From Rhynchopus sp. YZ270_cl-10 (Eukaryota; Euglenozoa; Diplonemea; Diplonemida; Diplonemidae), in NCBI GenBank assembly GCA_964035575.1, contig OZ037834.1, positions 899,598-963,597 of the forward strand: a stretch of DNA of 64,000 bases, read 5' to 3'. Of this stretch, positions 33,056 to 43,938 are shown piece after piece. The translations under genes and the position numbers were made by a program. The notes below the pieces were generated by a model. The model was not told the origin of the DNA and did no database searches. It saw nothing but the letters and a program-made list of their open reading frames with translations. The stretch's first letter is position 1, and each line of letters opens with the position of its first letter.

Positions 33056-33933
33056 TACTTTCTTTACACAAACCCACTTTCAACCACAGTAACGCGTCGC
33101 TGCAGGAATTATCAAATTGGAGACAAACCGAAGACTCAACGTACTAGACTCGCCCAAGTGGGCTCGTTTCATCTTTCCAGTAAGGAGAAAGCTAACTGTG
33201 CTTTCACATACTCTAGCTTTTTGTTTTGTTTTGCACCTTTTCCAACCTTCGTTGGACCTCACAAATTAGACATAGAATAGCACAAAATCCCTTCCCCAAC
33301 CAAAACCCCTTCTTTTCACACTCAAAGTGTAAACTGTCCTTTTTGCTGATCATGAGTCACTGATGTCCAATCCCCGCCACCGCACCACTCAGTAATCTCT
33401 TACGAAACGAAGCGCAATTTCTCGTAAGAAAGGATACTCGGGTGTACATTTTTCCTCGGTAGTCTTGAAAAGAAGGAATTGGTCATGTCTGTATTTCACG
33501 ACATATGGCCTTTACGACAGAGAGATCCACATCCACATCGTCTCTGCAACCTGCTTGATGGCCAGGGAGAAAATCAGCGGATCACCTTGTTGCGCACCAC
33601 ATAGTCCCCATCCTTAAAGATCAGGAGAGATTTCTTTCTGAAAAGCTGTCACTCTGCCTAACAGTCTTCACAAAGTACAGTTCAGGCTTGTAGATGCACG
33701 TCCAAAAAGAAGCAGTCAGTCGCCTTACAGTCAGGCGTGTGTCGGCAATCTCTGCATCTTGTATCACGTACGCCCAGAAATTCTCCCACACAACTGAGTG
33801 GGCAAGTCCTTATTGGCATGCAGAGGAGAAAACACATCTTGGCGATTGCACGCATCACGTGTACTTTTTTCACACTGAATAGGGTAAAACAAAGTAAGCA
33901 TGTACGCTGCAAATCCTTCCCATCAGCTGATTT

Positions 33934-34461
33934 TCAACTTACCTTCCTTCACCCCCCCCTGTAAGGGCAACCGTAGGTGAAGTAAGGTATAGTATTGAAA
34001 TCGATGTGGGGGGGGAGTAAGGGGTCAATTTTACAAAACCAGATTTTGAGGAAAATTTTAGCCGAAAATGGGCCCCACGTATAAGGAACCGGGCTCATAT
34101 TTCTCAAAATTTAAGTGGTCAAAAAATTGTCCAATTTTCGAGATTGACCCCACCACTGCACGGGTGAATCCCAAAAATGCAAATAAGGACCCTTTTTCAA
34201 CTTACCTTCCTTCACCCCCCCCCTGTAAGGGCAACCGTAGGTGAAGTAAGGTATAGTATTGAAATCGATGTGGGGGGGGAGTAAAGGGTCAATTTTACAA
34301 AACCAGATTTTGAGGAAAATTTTAGCCGAAAATGGGCCCCACGTATAAGGAACCGGGCTCATATTTCTCAAAATTTAAGTGCTCAAAAAATTGTCCAATT
34401 TTCGAGATTGACCCCACCACTGCACGGGCGGATCCCAAAAATGCAAATAAGGACCCTTTTT
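33934..34461. repeat. Tandem duplication of a 263-bp unit
   Basis: Two nearly identical units begin CAACTTACCTTCCTTCACCC and end GCAAATAAGGACCCTTTTT. They differ at only a few bases (for example GTGGTC/GTGCTC, GGTGAA/GGCGGA). The unit shares style and phrases (AATTTTCGAGATTGACCCC, GGATCCCAAAAATGCAAATA) with the 130-300, 35770-35860 and 61-64 kb repeats. Confidence 0.93.
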
Positions 34462-34812
34462 AATTTGTTCTCTTGAAATGTGTAATTTCATGTTTTCGCG
34501 AAAAAAATAACAACTGATCCTACAAGGGTTGAAGGAAGGTGGTTGAAAACAACAATAACAACAAGGACAAGTAATTGCTAAGAAAAAAGCGGGTGTGCTG
34601 TGGAAAACTCCGCGCGATTTTCGAAACCACCGTAGCATCCTGGCGATTTGCTGGTGTGATCGATGTGTTGTAGTCTGTGCATTCTGTGTTCCTTCCGCAC
34701 TGCTCCAACGACGACGACAATGTGGGGAGCCTGTGGACAAAAACGAGCTGGACCACGCCGAGCCTGCCGAGCGGGCGTCCAACAACGCTATCGAGCAGAT
34801 GGTGCTGGACGA

Positions 34813-34995
34813 AGAGGACAGCCCCCCTTCTTGAACGTTTCAGATGCTGGAGTCCCAGTGGGTCTGGCAGTGTACGAAGAGCGTTAACATACCTGCAGAA
34901 GAGCAGAATGCTGGGCTTATTGTAGATTATTTCTACAGGATGGAGTTCCACATCACACCCCGTTTTTTTTCCGATAGCAATTACTTGTTTTTTTT
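34813..34995 (+). repeat. Interspersed repeat copy B (empty site for MITE)
   Basis: Homologous to the TMEM43-intron repeat at 5722-6080 but without the 172-bp insertion. The sequence GCAATTACTTG at 34978-34988 marks the uninterrupted target. Confidence 0.9.
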
Positions 34996-35619
34996 TTTTT
35001 TCGCCAAACCGCAAAACCGGGTTTTTGCGGTTTTGAAACCGCAAAAAAGCACCTAGCTAGTGCCCTGGCCTGCACCCCTCTCTGGGAATTTTGGGAGTGC
35101 AAAAATTTTTCTGTACAAAACCCTTCAGAAAAGTCCATTCCGAGCTTTCTCCCCACACAAGCGGTCGTCGCGCGCGGTTCGTGCGCGCTCCTCCCTGACA
35201 AAGTTGGAAGAGGTGTGAAAATTCACGGGAAAATGGGGAAACCAGGGCCTGACGCTATTTTTTTGGGTTTTTGTGAAATCGTGGGAGGCTCAAAAAAATT
35301 TTCCCGCGCCCGTTTTTTTATTTCACATTGGGGTGTCTTTCCGCGAGCCAAGCGAGCGGAAAAAAATTTTAAGGTGTACCTCCGCGAGCGCAGCGAGCGG
35401 AAAATTACACTCAGTACCCATGCATAACGAAATACACTTCCACATAAAGGTGGCGACAATCGCAGGGAGCATCCCTGGCACCACTTTCACACATTGTGAG
35501 TGTGACAGCCACCGAGTGGTGCTTGGCTGTGTCCGTTGTGGTGCTGACGAAAAGCCAGAGAATCCCTGCTGAAGTCTGAAATACCCCCTCAAAAATTTTT
35601 TTTCGCCCGATCACACGGT

Positions 35620-35745
35620 GGAGTCTGACCAAAATGGCCGGACCCTTTTGGCCGGACTAAAGGACGGACCCCTGAGTCTGGTTGGCCGGACCCCGAGTCC
35701 GGCCAGGCGGACCCGTGGGTCCGCCTGCAAACCCGCAAACCGTAT
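35620..35745. repeat. GC-rich clustered palindromes
   Basis: Several overlapping palindromes built on GGCCGGACCC, for example GGCGGACCCGTGGGTCCGCC and GGCCGGACCCCGAGTCCGGC. Similar dense palindromes occur in the 61.9 and 63.1 kb repeats (GGGGGCCCTTCGGGCCCCC). Likely cruciform-prone. Confidence 0.75.
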
Positions 35746-36387
35746 ACTGTGGATACTGTGGAAATTGACCAAAAACGAGAACTTGTCCATTTCGGCAAAT
35801 TGACCCCATTGGCCGGGCGGATTCCGGAAATGCAAATGCCGGCGTTTAAACTGGTAGAAACACGGGTAATCGGTTATGCACCACACCAAAAACCAAAAAA
35901 AAAATCACAAAAAAACACAAAAAAACACAAAAATTCACAACGAGGCGGAAACACACGTGATACGCGGGTGTGTGGGTTTTCGTGAATATTTGTGAATTTT
36001 TGTGAATTTTTGTGAATCGCTAGTGAATAATCTTGAAAAAAAAGACCCCAGATCACCCCAATTTAATAGTAAGGGTACTTCAGAGTGTTTTTGGAGACAC
36101 ATGTGACCCCACCGTGTAGAGCAATCGGCTCGCGCACCTTTTTTCAATTTTTTTTCACCCCGGTATCGCATATGATAGCAGTCAAACGAGGGTAAAACAG
36201 GATGCTACGGTGGGGGTGAAGGAAGGTTGTGGGAATAAAATGATGTGGGTTTCAGGTCTTTTTTCCTCTTTTTTGTTATGAGTTTTATGTTAGGTTCATA
36301 TGTTGTCTAGCCCAGAGTAACAAAAGAAGAGCTGCAGTAAACGAAAGAAAGGTTTCTGTGGTGATGATGTTTTATTGTTGAACCCAG

Positions 36388-36447
36388 CCCCCTCTCACTG
36401 TTCCTCTCTTCCTCTCTCCTTCTCTACATCATACAGACTCACTACAG
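36388..36447 (+). promoter_or_regulatory. Likely trans-splice acceptor of the NTPase gene
   Basis: A 45-base CT-rich tract (CCCCCTCTCACTGTTCCTCT onward) is followed by CATACAG (AG at 36436) and ACTACAG (AG at 36447). The ATG follows 24 bases after the second AG. This is the clearest acceptor-like arrangement in the window. Confidence 0.55.
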
Positions 36448-36849
36448 GTTTGCAAATAGGACACAAACACAATGCGTCGGCTTGCGATGTGCATGCGCAC
36501 CGCCAGGTCACCATCGTCTGTCTTGCGGTCGTTCTCAGTTAGCCCGATGCTGTCACTTGGAAGCAGGCCTCCTGATGTCACAGCTGGTGACAGAGTGACT
36601 AACCAGGAGTCAAAGGTGGACAAGGTCAACCTCGCTGCATCAACTATGTCTGGTTCTGCTAGTGATGACTCACCTCAAGGTACTCTTACAGATGCCGAAC
36701 GTTCCGTTAACGATCTGGAGGAGCAGGTAAAGACGTTGAGGGGGCAGATCCGTTTTCTTGGTGCCTTGCTGTGGGACAGCACTGCTTGGGACCAAGAAAA
36801 CGACGGACGGTTGAGATCATTGGACGCTTCGTATTACCATCTCTTCGAG

Positions 36850-39800
36850 ATGACGGCTCTCTGCGGGGGTCCCCTAAGGCGGTTTTTGAGGCGTACCAGG
36901 TTCTGCGCACTCGTAGCTCCGAACTGGGGTTGGAGGTGAACGCGAACAAGTGTGAGCTCATCTCCACTGGTGGCGTCTCCAAGGAGGATCTCGAGGCCGT
37001 GGGGTTCACGTTGAACGAGGGTGGACAGGACGCCATGGGTGAAGGCGGGTTTCGGCTGTTGGATGTGGATGGGTTCGATTTCTTGGGCATCCCCATTGGG
37101 TCTGCGGCTTTCTGCGAGGAGTACATGGCCCGGAAGGTGGACGATTCCCGCCGCAACCTGGAAGCCCTTGTGGACCTCGGGGACTCCCAGGCAGCCTTCT
37201 ACGTACTGAGATACTGCGAAGGCTACTGCCGCATGGTGTTCTACATGCGGGGGATCCCACAGTGCGCGGAGTACCTGACGGCTTTTGACGACCTGATTGA
37301 CAGGTGCCTGGCTGCGCTTCTGCATGACCCGGATGGGGCGCTGCCGGAGTTGGCAAGGGCGCAGGCGGCGCTTCCTGTGGCGCTTGGGGGGCTGGGTATC
37401 CGTCGCACAGTGGACCATCGGACGGCTGCGTCCCTCGCCTCTCAGTCAGGGAACCTGCAACTGTCGCAGGCCTTGGACCCTGCCTTCACCTGGGATGAGG
37501 AGAGATGGAACAGCGCGGCTGAGGAGTACAACTCCAGGGTACCGGTGGCGTTTCACGTGGACAGGGCTCAGCCGAAGAAGATCCTGGAGCAGCAGAGTCT
37601 GTCATCTGCGGTGATTGACGCCCAGGCAGACAAGTTGATGCAACAGCTCTGCATGCGAGACCGAGCACGGATGAAGTCCCTTCTCCTGCCGCTTTCTGGG
37701 ACGTACCTCACGGCGACACCCTCAGCAAGGAACCAGATGTCTTCAGCGGACTTTGCGGTTGTGACCCGTTTCCGACTAGGGGTGGCCATCCATGCGGAGG
37801 GAACGACTTGCTCGGCATGTCAGGGGGGGCAGAAAAGGGTTGTCATGGACTCCTTTGGCGACCACACCTTTGGCTGCCCCTACGCCAAACACCGCGTCGC
37901 CCGCCACAACGCCTTGCGGGATTCGGTGTACAGAGCGGCTCAAGGGGCGGGCTTGGACCCTGCTTTGGAGGAGACCGTGAGAGTGGATTTGGAGTCGAAG
38001 AAGCGGCCAGGCGACGTCTACCTCCCAGTAGGAGTGGCGGAAAATGGACCTCGTTGTTTGGACATCACCCACGTGTGCCCCACCTTGCCTTCCTACAGAA
38101 CAGGGGCCTCGAAGTTTGTGGGCTGGTCGGCGAAGAACCAGGGCCAGGTCAAACGGGAGAAGCACGAGCGGGATTTGAACAAGATCAACACCAAGTTCTC
38201 CCCTATTGTGTTTGAAGCCTTCGGGGGTGCAGGCGACGAGGCGAACCTCTTGATTGCGCAGCTTGGAGGCCTGACGACGGGACAGACGTCGCACCTGACA
38301 GGGTCGGCAGAGTTGCGCATCCGGGAGAGCATTGCGGTGGCGTACCAGAAAAAGGTCGCATCTTCCTTTCTGGAGCGGGGTGCTATGTGTGTAGGGATTG
38401 CCACCCTGAAGCGGGAGCCGTGTGTGGAGGTAGATGTGGCACCGTCTGCAGAGGACATGGACCGGTTTGGACGCCGCAGTGCAGGGGCCGTGGAACCTCT
38501 CTGTGATGATGCGAACCCTGACGACGATATGAGTCGTCCTGCTCCAGACCGGTCGGAGGAGCAGCAGGGGAAGCGCAAGAGGGACGTGAAGCCGGACCAC
38601 GTGGAGCCACCGAGGAAGCGGACCGGGAGGTTCGATTCGGCTACCGTGATTCCGGAAGGGCCGGGTCTCGATGTGGTGCGTGAGTGGGAGTTTTTGCGTG
38701 AGTGCCCGGCAGCGCAGAGGCCTCGGGCGACGGAACAGGCGGCCAAGCTGGGAGCCTCGAAGGTGACTTGGTCGTTTGTGGCGGGGGACTGTGCTTTTGA
38801 GGCTTTGCTCTTCGCCACTGGGCGCACGGATTTGTCGGTGGAGGGTCTGCGCCAGGCGGCAGTGAAGAAGGTCCAGGGCCGCGCTGATCTGTCGAGTGCG
38901 GCTGTCCCTAATTTTGGGGTCTGGCAGCGGCTGATGACGAGTGGGGACAGAGGAGACGAGCGTACGTGGGCGGATGCCATTGCAGTGGCGGGGGCAGGGG
39001 AGGCTCTTGAGGTATCTGTGGTCATCCTCAACGAGTTCGCCCGCCCTTCTCTGATGGTGCCAAGAAAACGGCCTAAGGCAGTGGTCCTTCTCCTCCACTC
39101 GGGTGACCAGGATGCGGCAGATGGATCCGGCAGTATCCCGGGACACTACGAGCCCCTCACCATGGACCCGGCTCTGCAGCAGCACATCCTGTCTTTTGAG
39201 GCCACAGGTGGTAAGGGGGAGTGCCAGTCAGAGCGCCCCATGGCTTTTGTGGGAGCGAGGGAGGCGGAGGCGTCGAACACTTTCCTGCAGTGCGAACAAT
39301 GCAGCAAGCTCTTCGATGCGTCGGACGCACACTTCTGCTGTCACACGTGTGGTGGCTTGGCATGTCTGCACTGCGCTCAGGGGTCCAAGCACTGCCCTCT
39401 GTCGCAAATTGGCAGGGCGGAATACTTCAGTGCCCTGTCTTTTTTGCACTCGAATGTTCCGGCTCAGGCTGCCTCTGCGGAGGGGAGCGGAGACCCACCA
39501 CCTAAACGGGCTCCTTCTCCAGCAGTGCCAGCTCCCGAGGGCGAGGACGTCGAGGAGGTAGACACGCCAATGGCGGGCGAAGAGGGGCAGCAGGCAGAAC
39601 AGAAGCAGCAGAAGCACGAGAAGCAACGGAAACAGCAGAAGCAGCAACAACAAAAGGCGGACCAGGAGAAGAAGGAAGCGTTGCAGCGTGCGTCGGACGC
39701 GTGGCAGCAAGCCCTGGAGGTACGGCGGGAGCATCGTCGGTCGTGGGGACCGGATTTGGCCGCGCTTCGGGGCACTTTTGGCGACCGCCAGCAGGAGTTG

Positions 39801-41393
39801 AGTCGTTTCCTGGAGGAACAGAATGTGCGTCTGGACCAGGCGAAGGCGGCGGACAGGCATCGTGTGGAGGAGCTGACCGCCAGGCACAAGCGGGAACTCG
39901 CAGAGGACGCGAAGAGGATGCATGCGCAGTACTTGGAAGACTGCGATCGGCACCCCGAAGCAGGAGAGTCGCTCCGGGCGGAGTATGACAGGCAACGCTG
40001 CGAGAGGCATTACGCCATCGCAGCTAAGCATGAGTCGGAGCAGAAGGCGACCACTCTGGTGTTGACGGCGGTGAACCTCTCCCGACAGCTGGAGGCAGAA
40101 CGCATGGTGGCATACGGGCGGTGCTTTGGGGTGGTGTGCGAAGGGCGGCTATTCCTCCCCTGCCATGCGGTGCGGAGAGCGGTGGGCGACGACCCTGAAG
40201 GACTCGAACCTGACTGTGTCGGCGACTGGATGGCTCTCTTTGGTCCTCAAGGTGCTTCTCCGTGCCCGGGCGAGTTCCTGTACTGCTGGGCGACACAGCA
40301 GCCGTGGAGTGGGAACGGGGAGGGGGACGGTGATTGCCCGGAGTCGGTGGTCGCCCGTCAGGCGGTTAGGAAGATAGCAGGGGAGGCCGGATACTGCGAC
40401 ACCTGGGGCAAGACCAGCGCGGTCATCGTCGTTCGGGAAGGCAGGGTCAGCTGGGGAACCCCTTCTCGGGATCAGCTGGAGGAGGAGGTGGGGCGACAGG
40501 CCGAGGCGGCAGACACCGAGGTGCGTGTGAAGGTGGAGGAGATGGATGATGATGAGCAGGAGCAGGAGGAGGACCTCGACACCGCGATGGAGGGGGCGGA
40601 TCGCTCGCATTCTCTGTCAGTGGAAGGCATCCCTGACCAGAAGAAGCAAGCGAGGGTGAGGGAATTGCTGAGGGCGCAGAGCGAGGCTTGGATGTGGACG
40701 GAGGAGGAGCGGACGGAGAGGGGGGGTCTTTTCCCGTGCCTCACCATGGGGTCGCCGGTGCCTTCTTCTGTGACGAAGTGGATCTCCCTGTTCCACTACC
40801 GTCAGGGAGAGAAACAGGATGGCAGACCCTTGTTGTCACTCCCCCTCTCTACCGCTACTTTCACTCAGTGGTATGAGGTGATGAAGGTGGTGGGTTTGCA
40901 TGAGTGGTCGGTTAAGGAAAAGTGCAAGGCAAAGTCGACGTTGCATGCCCTGACGGACAACCGGAGCAGTAGGGGGCAGGCCTTTGCAGCGGAGAGTACA
41001 AGGAGGGAGAATGAGGCACGAGCGGCTCGAGAGGGAATAGGCCGACAACCTCAAGCCTCCTCTTCTTCTTCTTCTTCCTCCACCTCTGCAGGCCGTGGCA
41101 CTACAACCTCCATCGCCCAACCTGCAGTCTCCACTTCTTCCTCCTCCTCATCGGCAGGCCGTGGCAATGCAACCTCCTCCGCCCAACCTGCTCCTTCCCC
41201 AGCTCCCAAAGGACCCCAGCGCCATGCAGCTCAGGGTAGGTCCAACACGTCGAACGTGTTCACCGACTCAGTGGCACAGGCGACGCAGCATGTGCTCTCG
41301 CCCCAGGAGGTGCAGAGAGGGCGCAATGGTCGCGGTGGTGGACAGAAGGGGAGACAGAGCGGAGGAAGGAAGGGGAACAAGGGGAAGAATTAG
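36850..41393 (+). CDS. LINE ORF: RT C-terminus, RLE, OTU protease, zinc modules
   Basis: About 1514 residues of element frame. In order: RT end (DDGSLRGSPKAV, ELGLEVNANKCELIS, DGFDFLGIPIGS); thumb-like region with MVFYMRGIP; zinc knuckle CSACQ...GDHTFGC...RVARHNALRD (about residue 345 of the frame from 36771); restriction-like endonuclease with KKRPGDVYLPVG and RCLDITHV, fitting PD-(D/E)XK; OTU-type cysteine protease, GDCAFEALLFATGR (near 672) to GHYEPL (near 790), with Cys and His placed as in OTUs; a treble-clef Cys cluster CEQCSKLF...CCHTCGG; a Gln/Lys coiled coil; a C-terminal Ser/Gly/Arg-rich tail. RLE LINEs of the R2/CRE kind insert via this nuclease; OTU domains are known in some LINE ORFs. 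The N-terminal RT half is absent through truncation. Confidence 0.88.
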
Positions 41394-41976
41394 AGTGAGA
41401 GTTAGAGGGTGAGAGTGTGTGTATAGAAGCGTGTAGAGAATGACAGTTTGCCCCATGTTTATTTTTAACCCTTTTTATTTTGTGTTTTTTGTTCTTTTCA
41501 TCCTTTGGGGTTTGCCCCCCCCTTTCCCCCCTTTCCGCCCCCCTTCCTTTTTGTTAATATTTTTGGTTGGCTGCTGGCTAGGACGGGTCTACCCCAGCGA
41601 CGGCCCTTACCCCTTGGACGAGGCTCTGAGGGTAGAGGGCAGTCTCGGAGTAAGACCTGTCTAAGAGCCAGGCCAGTGGCATCAGGAGCCATTGGGCCAC
41701 TTTTATAGATTGTGCAGTAGAGTAGAGTTTGTACAGAACTCTTGTCCTTTGAGTTTCTTTTTTCACTCCTTTAGTTTTTCATTTTTACCTTGTGAAGGTC
41801 AATTTCAATTTTTCATTTTTCAAAACCACCACAGGTAAGCACGAGACCCACCATTGTTGTTGTTGATTTTGTTGTGCGTTATTGTTGTTTTCCCCTTTGG
41901 GTGTCAGTCAGTCGGGTCAGGTCACACTTACAGAAGTTCTCAAAAATTTTCACCAAAAAGAAAACTACTAAAAAGA

Positions 41977-42005
<29 letters not shown>
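36850..42005 (+). mobile_element. Non-LTR retrotransposon (RLE-type LINE), 5'-truncated
   Basis: The copy starts inside reverse transcriptase at the second half of the YxDD motif (DDGSLRG), runs through one long frame and a ~580-bp 3' UTR, and ends in 27 A residues (41979-42005). ATCTCTTCGAG flanks both ends (36839-36849 and 42005-42015), an 11-bp target duplication, so insertion was by target-primed reverse transcription with early stop. The uninterrupted frame suggests a recent insertion. Target site: exon 1 of the P-loop NTPase gene. Confidence 0.9.
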
Positions 42006-42008
<3 letters not shown>

Positions 42009-42701
42009 CTTCGAGGGTCTACCAACAAAGGATGAAGTTAGAGCAGTGATCGTCGAGCTCAAGAAGGAGTACAAGGTATGTGACCCTTGCTTTGCACACC
42101 CTCTTTTAATTTTATCGTTTCTAGCATGACCCGTTCACAACATGTGTGTGTTGGGGTTGCAATTGTCGGCACTGGAGATGCACAGTGTGATGCAACTTTG
42201 TTGTTATTTTGTTGTTTGTAGTTTTGTACATTCATTTTCCACGCACCTTACAGATACTTCAGGGAGATCTGTCGAGTGCACGCAGGAACCTGGTGTTGGC
42301 GAGGGAAGCTGCAGTGAAGGGTGCTCCTGTAGAGGTATGCACGTTTGTGCGTTTGTGATGACTTTGTTTTTTTTATTCCTCTCCACAATAACAGCCGTAC
42401 ACCGCTGAGGAGTTGAGTGAGTTGATCAAGATCCCTGTTTTGGGATCCAATTACCAGCCCAACCGAGAACTTCTGGGACGTGCCGACGCAAAAAAGCAAC
42501 TCGAAGAACACCTGGCCGCACCACGAGTCTCAGATCGGTGGCATGTGATCACGACGGTCGGCATCCCTGGGTCTGGCAAAACCTTTTTCCTCCGCAAGGG
42601 AATTCTGGACAACTACTACAAGGGGCAGTCAGTCATGGTTACATACAACGAAGGTACTACGATCGACGACGATGGTACCGAAGATGTTCTTGTTGCTTTT
42701 G

Positions 42702-43508
42702 CATCCTTGCACAGCAGCCTTGCACAGCAGCCTTGCACAGCATCCTTGCACAGCAGCCTTGCACAGCAGCCTTGCACAGCAGCCTTGCACAGCAGCCTTG
42801 CACAGCAGCCTTGCACAGCATCCTTGCACAGCAGCCTTGCACAGCAGCCTTGCACAGCAGCCTTGCACAGCAGCCTTGCACAGCAGCCTTGCACAGCAGC
42901 CTTGCACAGCAGCCTTGCACAGCAGCCTTGCACAGCAGCCTTGCACAGCAGCCTTGCACAGCAGCCTTGCACAGCAGCCTTGCACAGCAGCCTTGCACAG
43001 CAGCCTTGCACAGCAGCCTTGCACAGCAGCCTTGCACAGCAGCCTTGCACAGCATCCTTGCACAGCATCCTTGCACAGCATCCTTGCACAGCATCCTTGC
43101 ACAGCATCCTTGCACAGCATCCTTGCACAGCATCCTTGCACAGCATCCTTGCACAGCATCCTTGCACAGCATCCTTGCACAGCATCCTTGCACAGCATCC
43201 TTGCACAGCATCCTTGCACAGCATCCTTGCACAGCATCCTTGCACAGCATCCTTGCACAGCATCCTTGCACAGCATCCTTGCACAGCATCCTTGCACAGC
43301 ATCCTTGCACAGCATCCTTGCACAGCATCCTTGCACAGCATCCTTGCACAGCATCCTTGCACAGCATCCTTGCACAGCATCCTTGCACAGCATCCTTGCA
43401 CAGCATCCTTGCACAGCATCCTTGCACAGCATCCTTGCACAGCATCCTTGCACAGCATCCTTGCACAGCATCCTTGCACAGCATCCTTGCACAGCATCCT
43501 TGCACAGC
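42702..43508. repeat. 13-bp minisatellite, about 62 units
   Basis: Tandem array of CAGCCTTGCACAG and CATCCTTGCACAG. The first ~26 units are mostly CAG-type with three scattered CAT-type; the last ~36 are all CAT-type and identical. No unit contains a stop in any frame on either strand. Because 13 is not a multiple of 3, all six frames stay open and encode 13-residue repeats. It abuts the NTPase exon at the left (the exon itself ends GCTTTTGCATCCTTGCACAG) and a LINE fragment at the right. Confidence 0.97.
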
Positions 43509-43907
43509 AGCAGCACTTGGGTGGATGAAGTGGCTTTGGCAGGGGCTGGGGAGGTATTGGAGTGCACCATCGTGCTCATTGGGAGCCACATGCGCCCCCG
43601 CATCCTCACGCCGACAAGGCCGGCTAAGGAGGTTCTCTTCCTCTTGGTGGATACGGTTGATGACTCCGCAGACTGGTTTTGCAGCCCCCTCTTTGTTTCA
43701 GACCCAGGCCTCAAGAGTGAAATCCTTAGTATGGAGCCCACGCCTGCCCCGAAGTCTCGATGCAAGTCAGACGTGATGATGGACCGAGTTCCGACCGTGC
43801 CAGCACCCGGTGTGGTTTTCGACCAGTGCAGGCGGTGCTTTAGCCCCTTTGACTCAGGCGAGACACACTACAAGTGTACCGAGGGCTGTGGTAGGAAGGT
43901 GTGACCC

Positions 43908-43936
<29 letters not shown>
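43509..43936 (+). mobile_element. LINE fragment: OTU C-terminal part, zinc module, poly(A)
   Basis: Encodes WVDEVALAGAGEVLECTIVL, parallel to WADAIAVAGAGEALEVSVVI of the LINE at 36850, followed by a CxxC...CxxxC zinc module (CRRCFSPF...YKCTEGCGRK). A run of 28 A follows (43909-43936). The piece is a diverged relative of both LINEs. It is truncated at the left by the minisatellite and at the right by the poly(A) and the next element. Confidence 0.75.

Positions 43937-43938
<2 letters not shown>

Larger units (their letters stand above)
32133..36471. other. 4.3-kb intergenic repeat-rich region
   Basis: No supported gene. Contents: a module-like pyrimidine tract and CTCAAAGAGGTTTCCTCTTC (32150), a TA-flanked MITE (32815-33055), a hairpin module at 33140-33185 (CGCCCAAGTGGGC then TTTCATCTTTCCAG), a tandem duplication (33934-34461), copy B of the TMEM43-intron repeat (34813-34995), a palindrome-rich stretch with GCGAGCGCAGCGAGCGG-type motifs (35010-35600) and GC palindromes at 35620-35745. 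Minus-strand frames around 33680-33910 have several cysteines but no recognisable domain. Confidence 0.5.
36472..42701 (+). pseudogene. P-loop NTPase gene interrupted by a LINE
   Basis: Exon 1 begins at ATG 36472 (MRRLAMCMRTARSPSS, Ser/Arg-rich, then a coiled coil DAERSVNDLEEQVKTLRGQI) and is split after LFE at 36849 by the LINE. The same frame resumes after the target duplication at 42016 with GLPTKDEVRAVIVELKKEYK. Introns 42076-42253 (GTATGT/ACAG) and 42335-42394 (GTATGC/ACAG) are phase 0. Exon 3 reads ELIKIPVLGSNYQPNRELLG, then WHVITTVGIPGSGKTFFLRK, a Walker A motif (GIPGSGKT), and VMVTYNEGTTI. After about residue 250 of the host frame the 13-bp minisatellite begins, so the rest of the ATPase core is not seen. 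The GxPGSGKT...VTYN pattern resembles large lineage-expanded NTPase families of protists; I do not assign a function. Signs of decay are the two insertions only. Confidence 0.7.

Noticed and set aside
33680-33912. Cysteine-rich minus-strand frame (CRDCRHTPDCKATDC)
   Set aside because: No domain recognised, surrounded by repeats, stops soon on both sides; could be a decayed element but unsupported.
42616-43904. Six long frames (290-410 residues) on both strands across the minisatellite
   Set aside because: All are products of a stop-free 13-bp repeat; only the first ~100 residues of the 42413 frame belong to a real exon.
43810-43935. N-terminal extension of the second LINE frame across the poly(A)
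   Set aside because: The poly(A) run gives a lysine tract joining two separate insertions; not a real protein segment.
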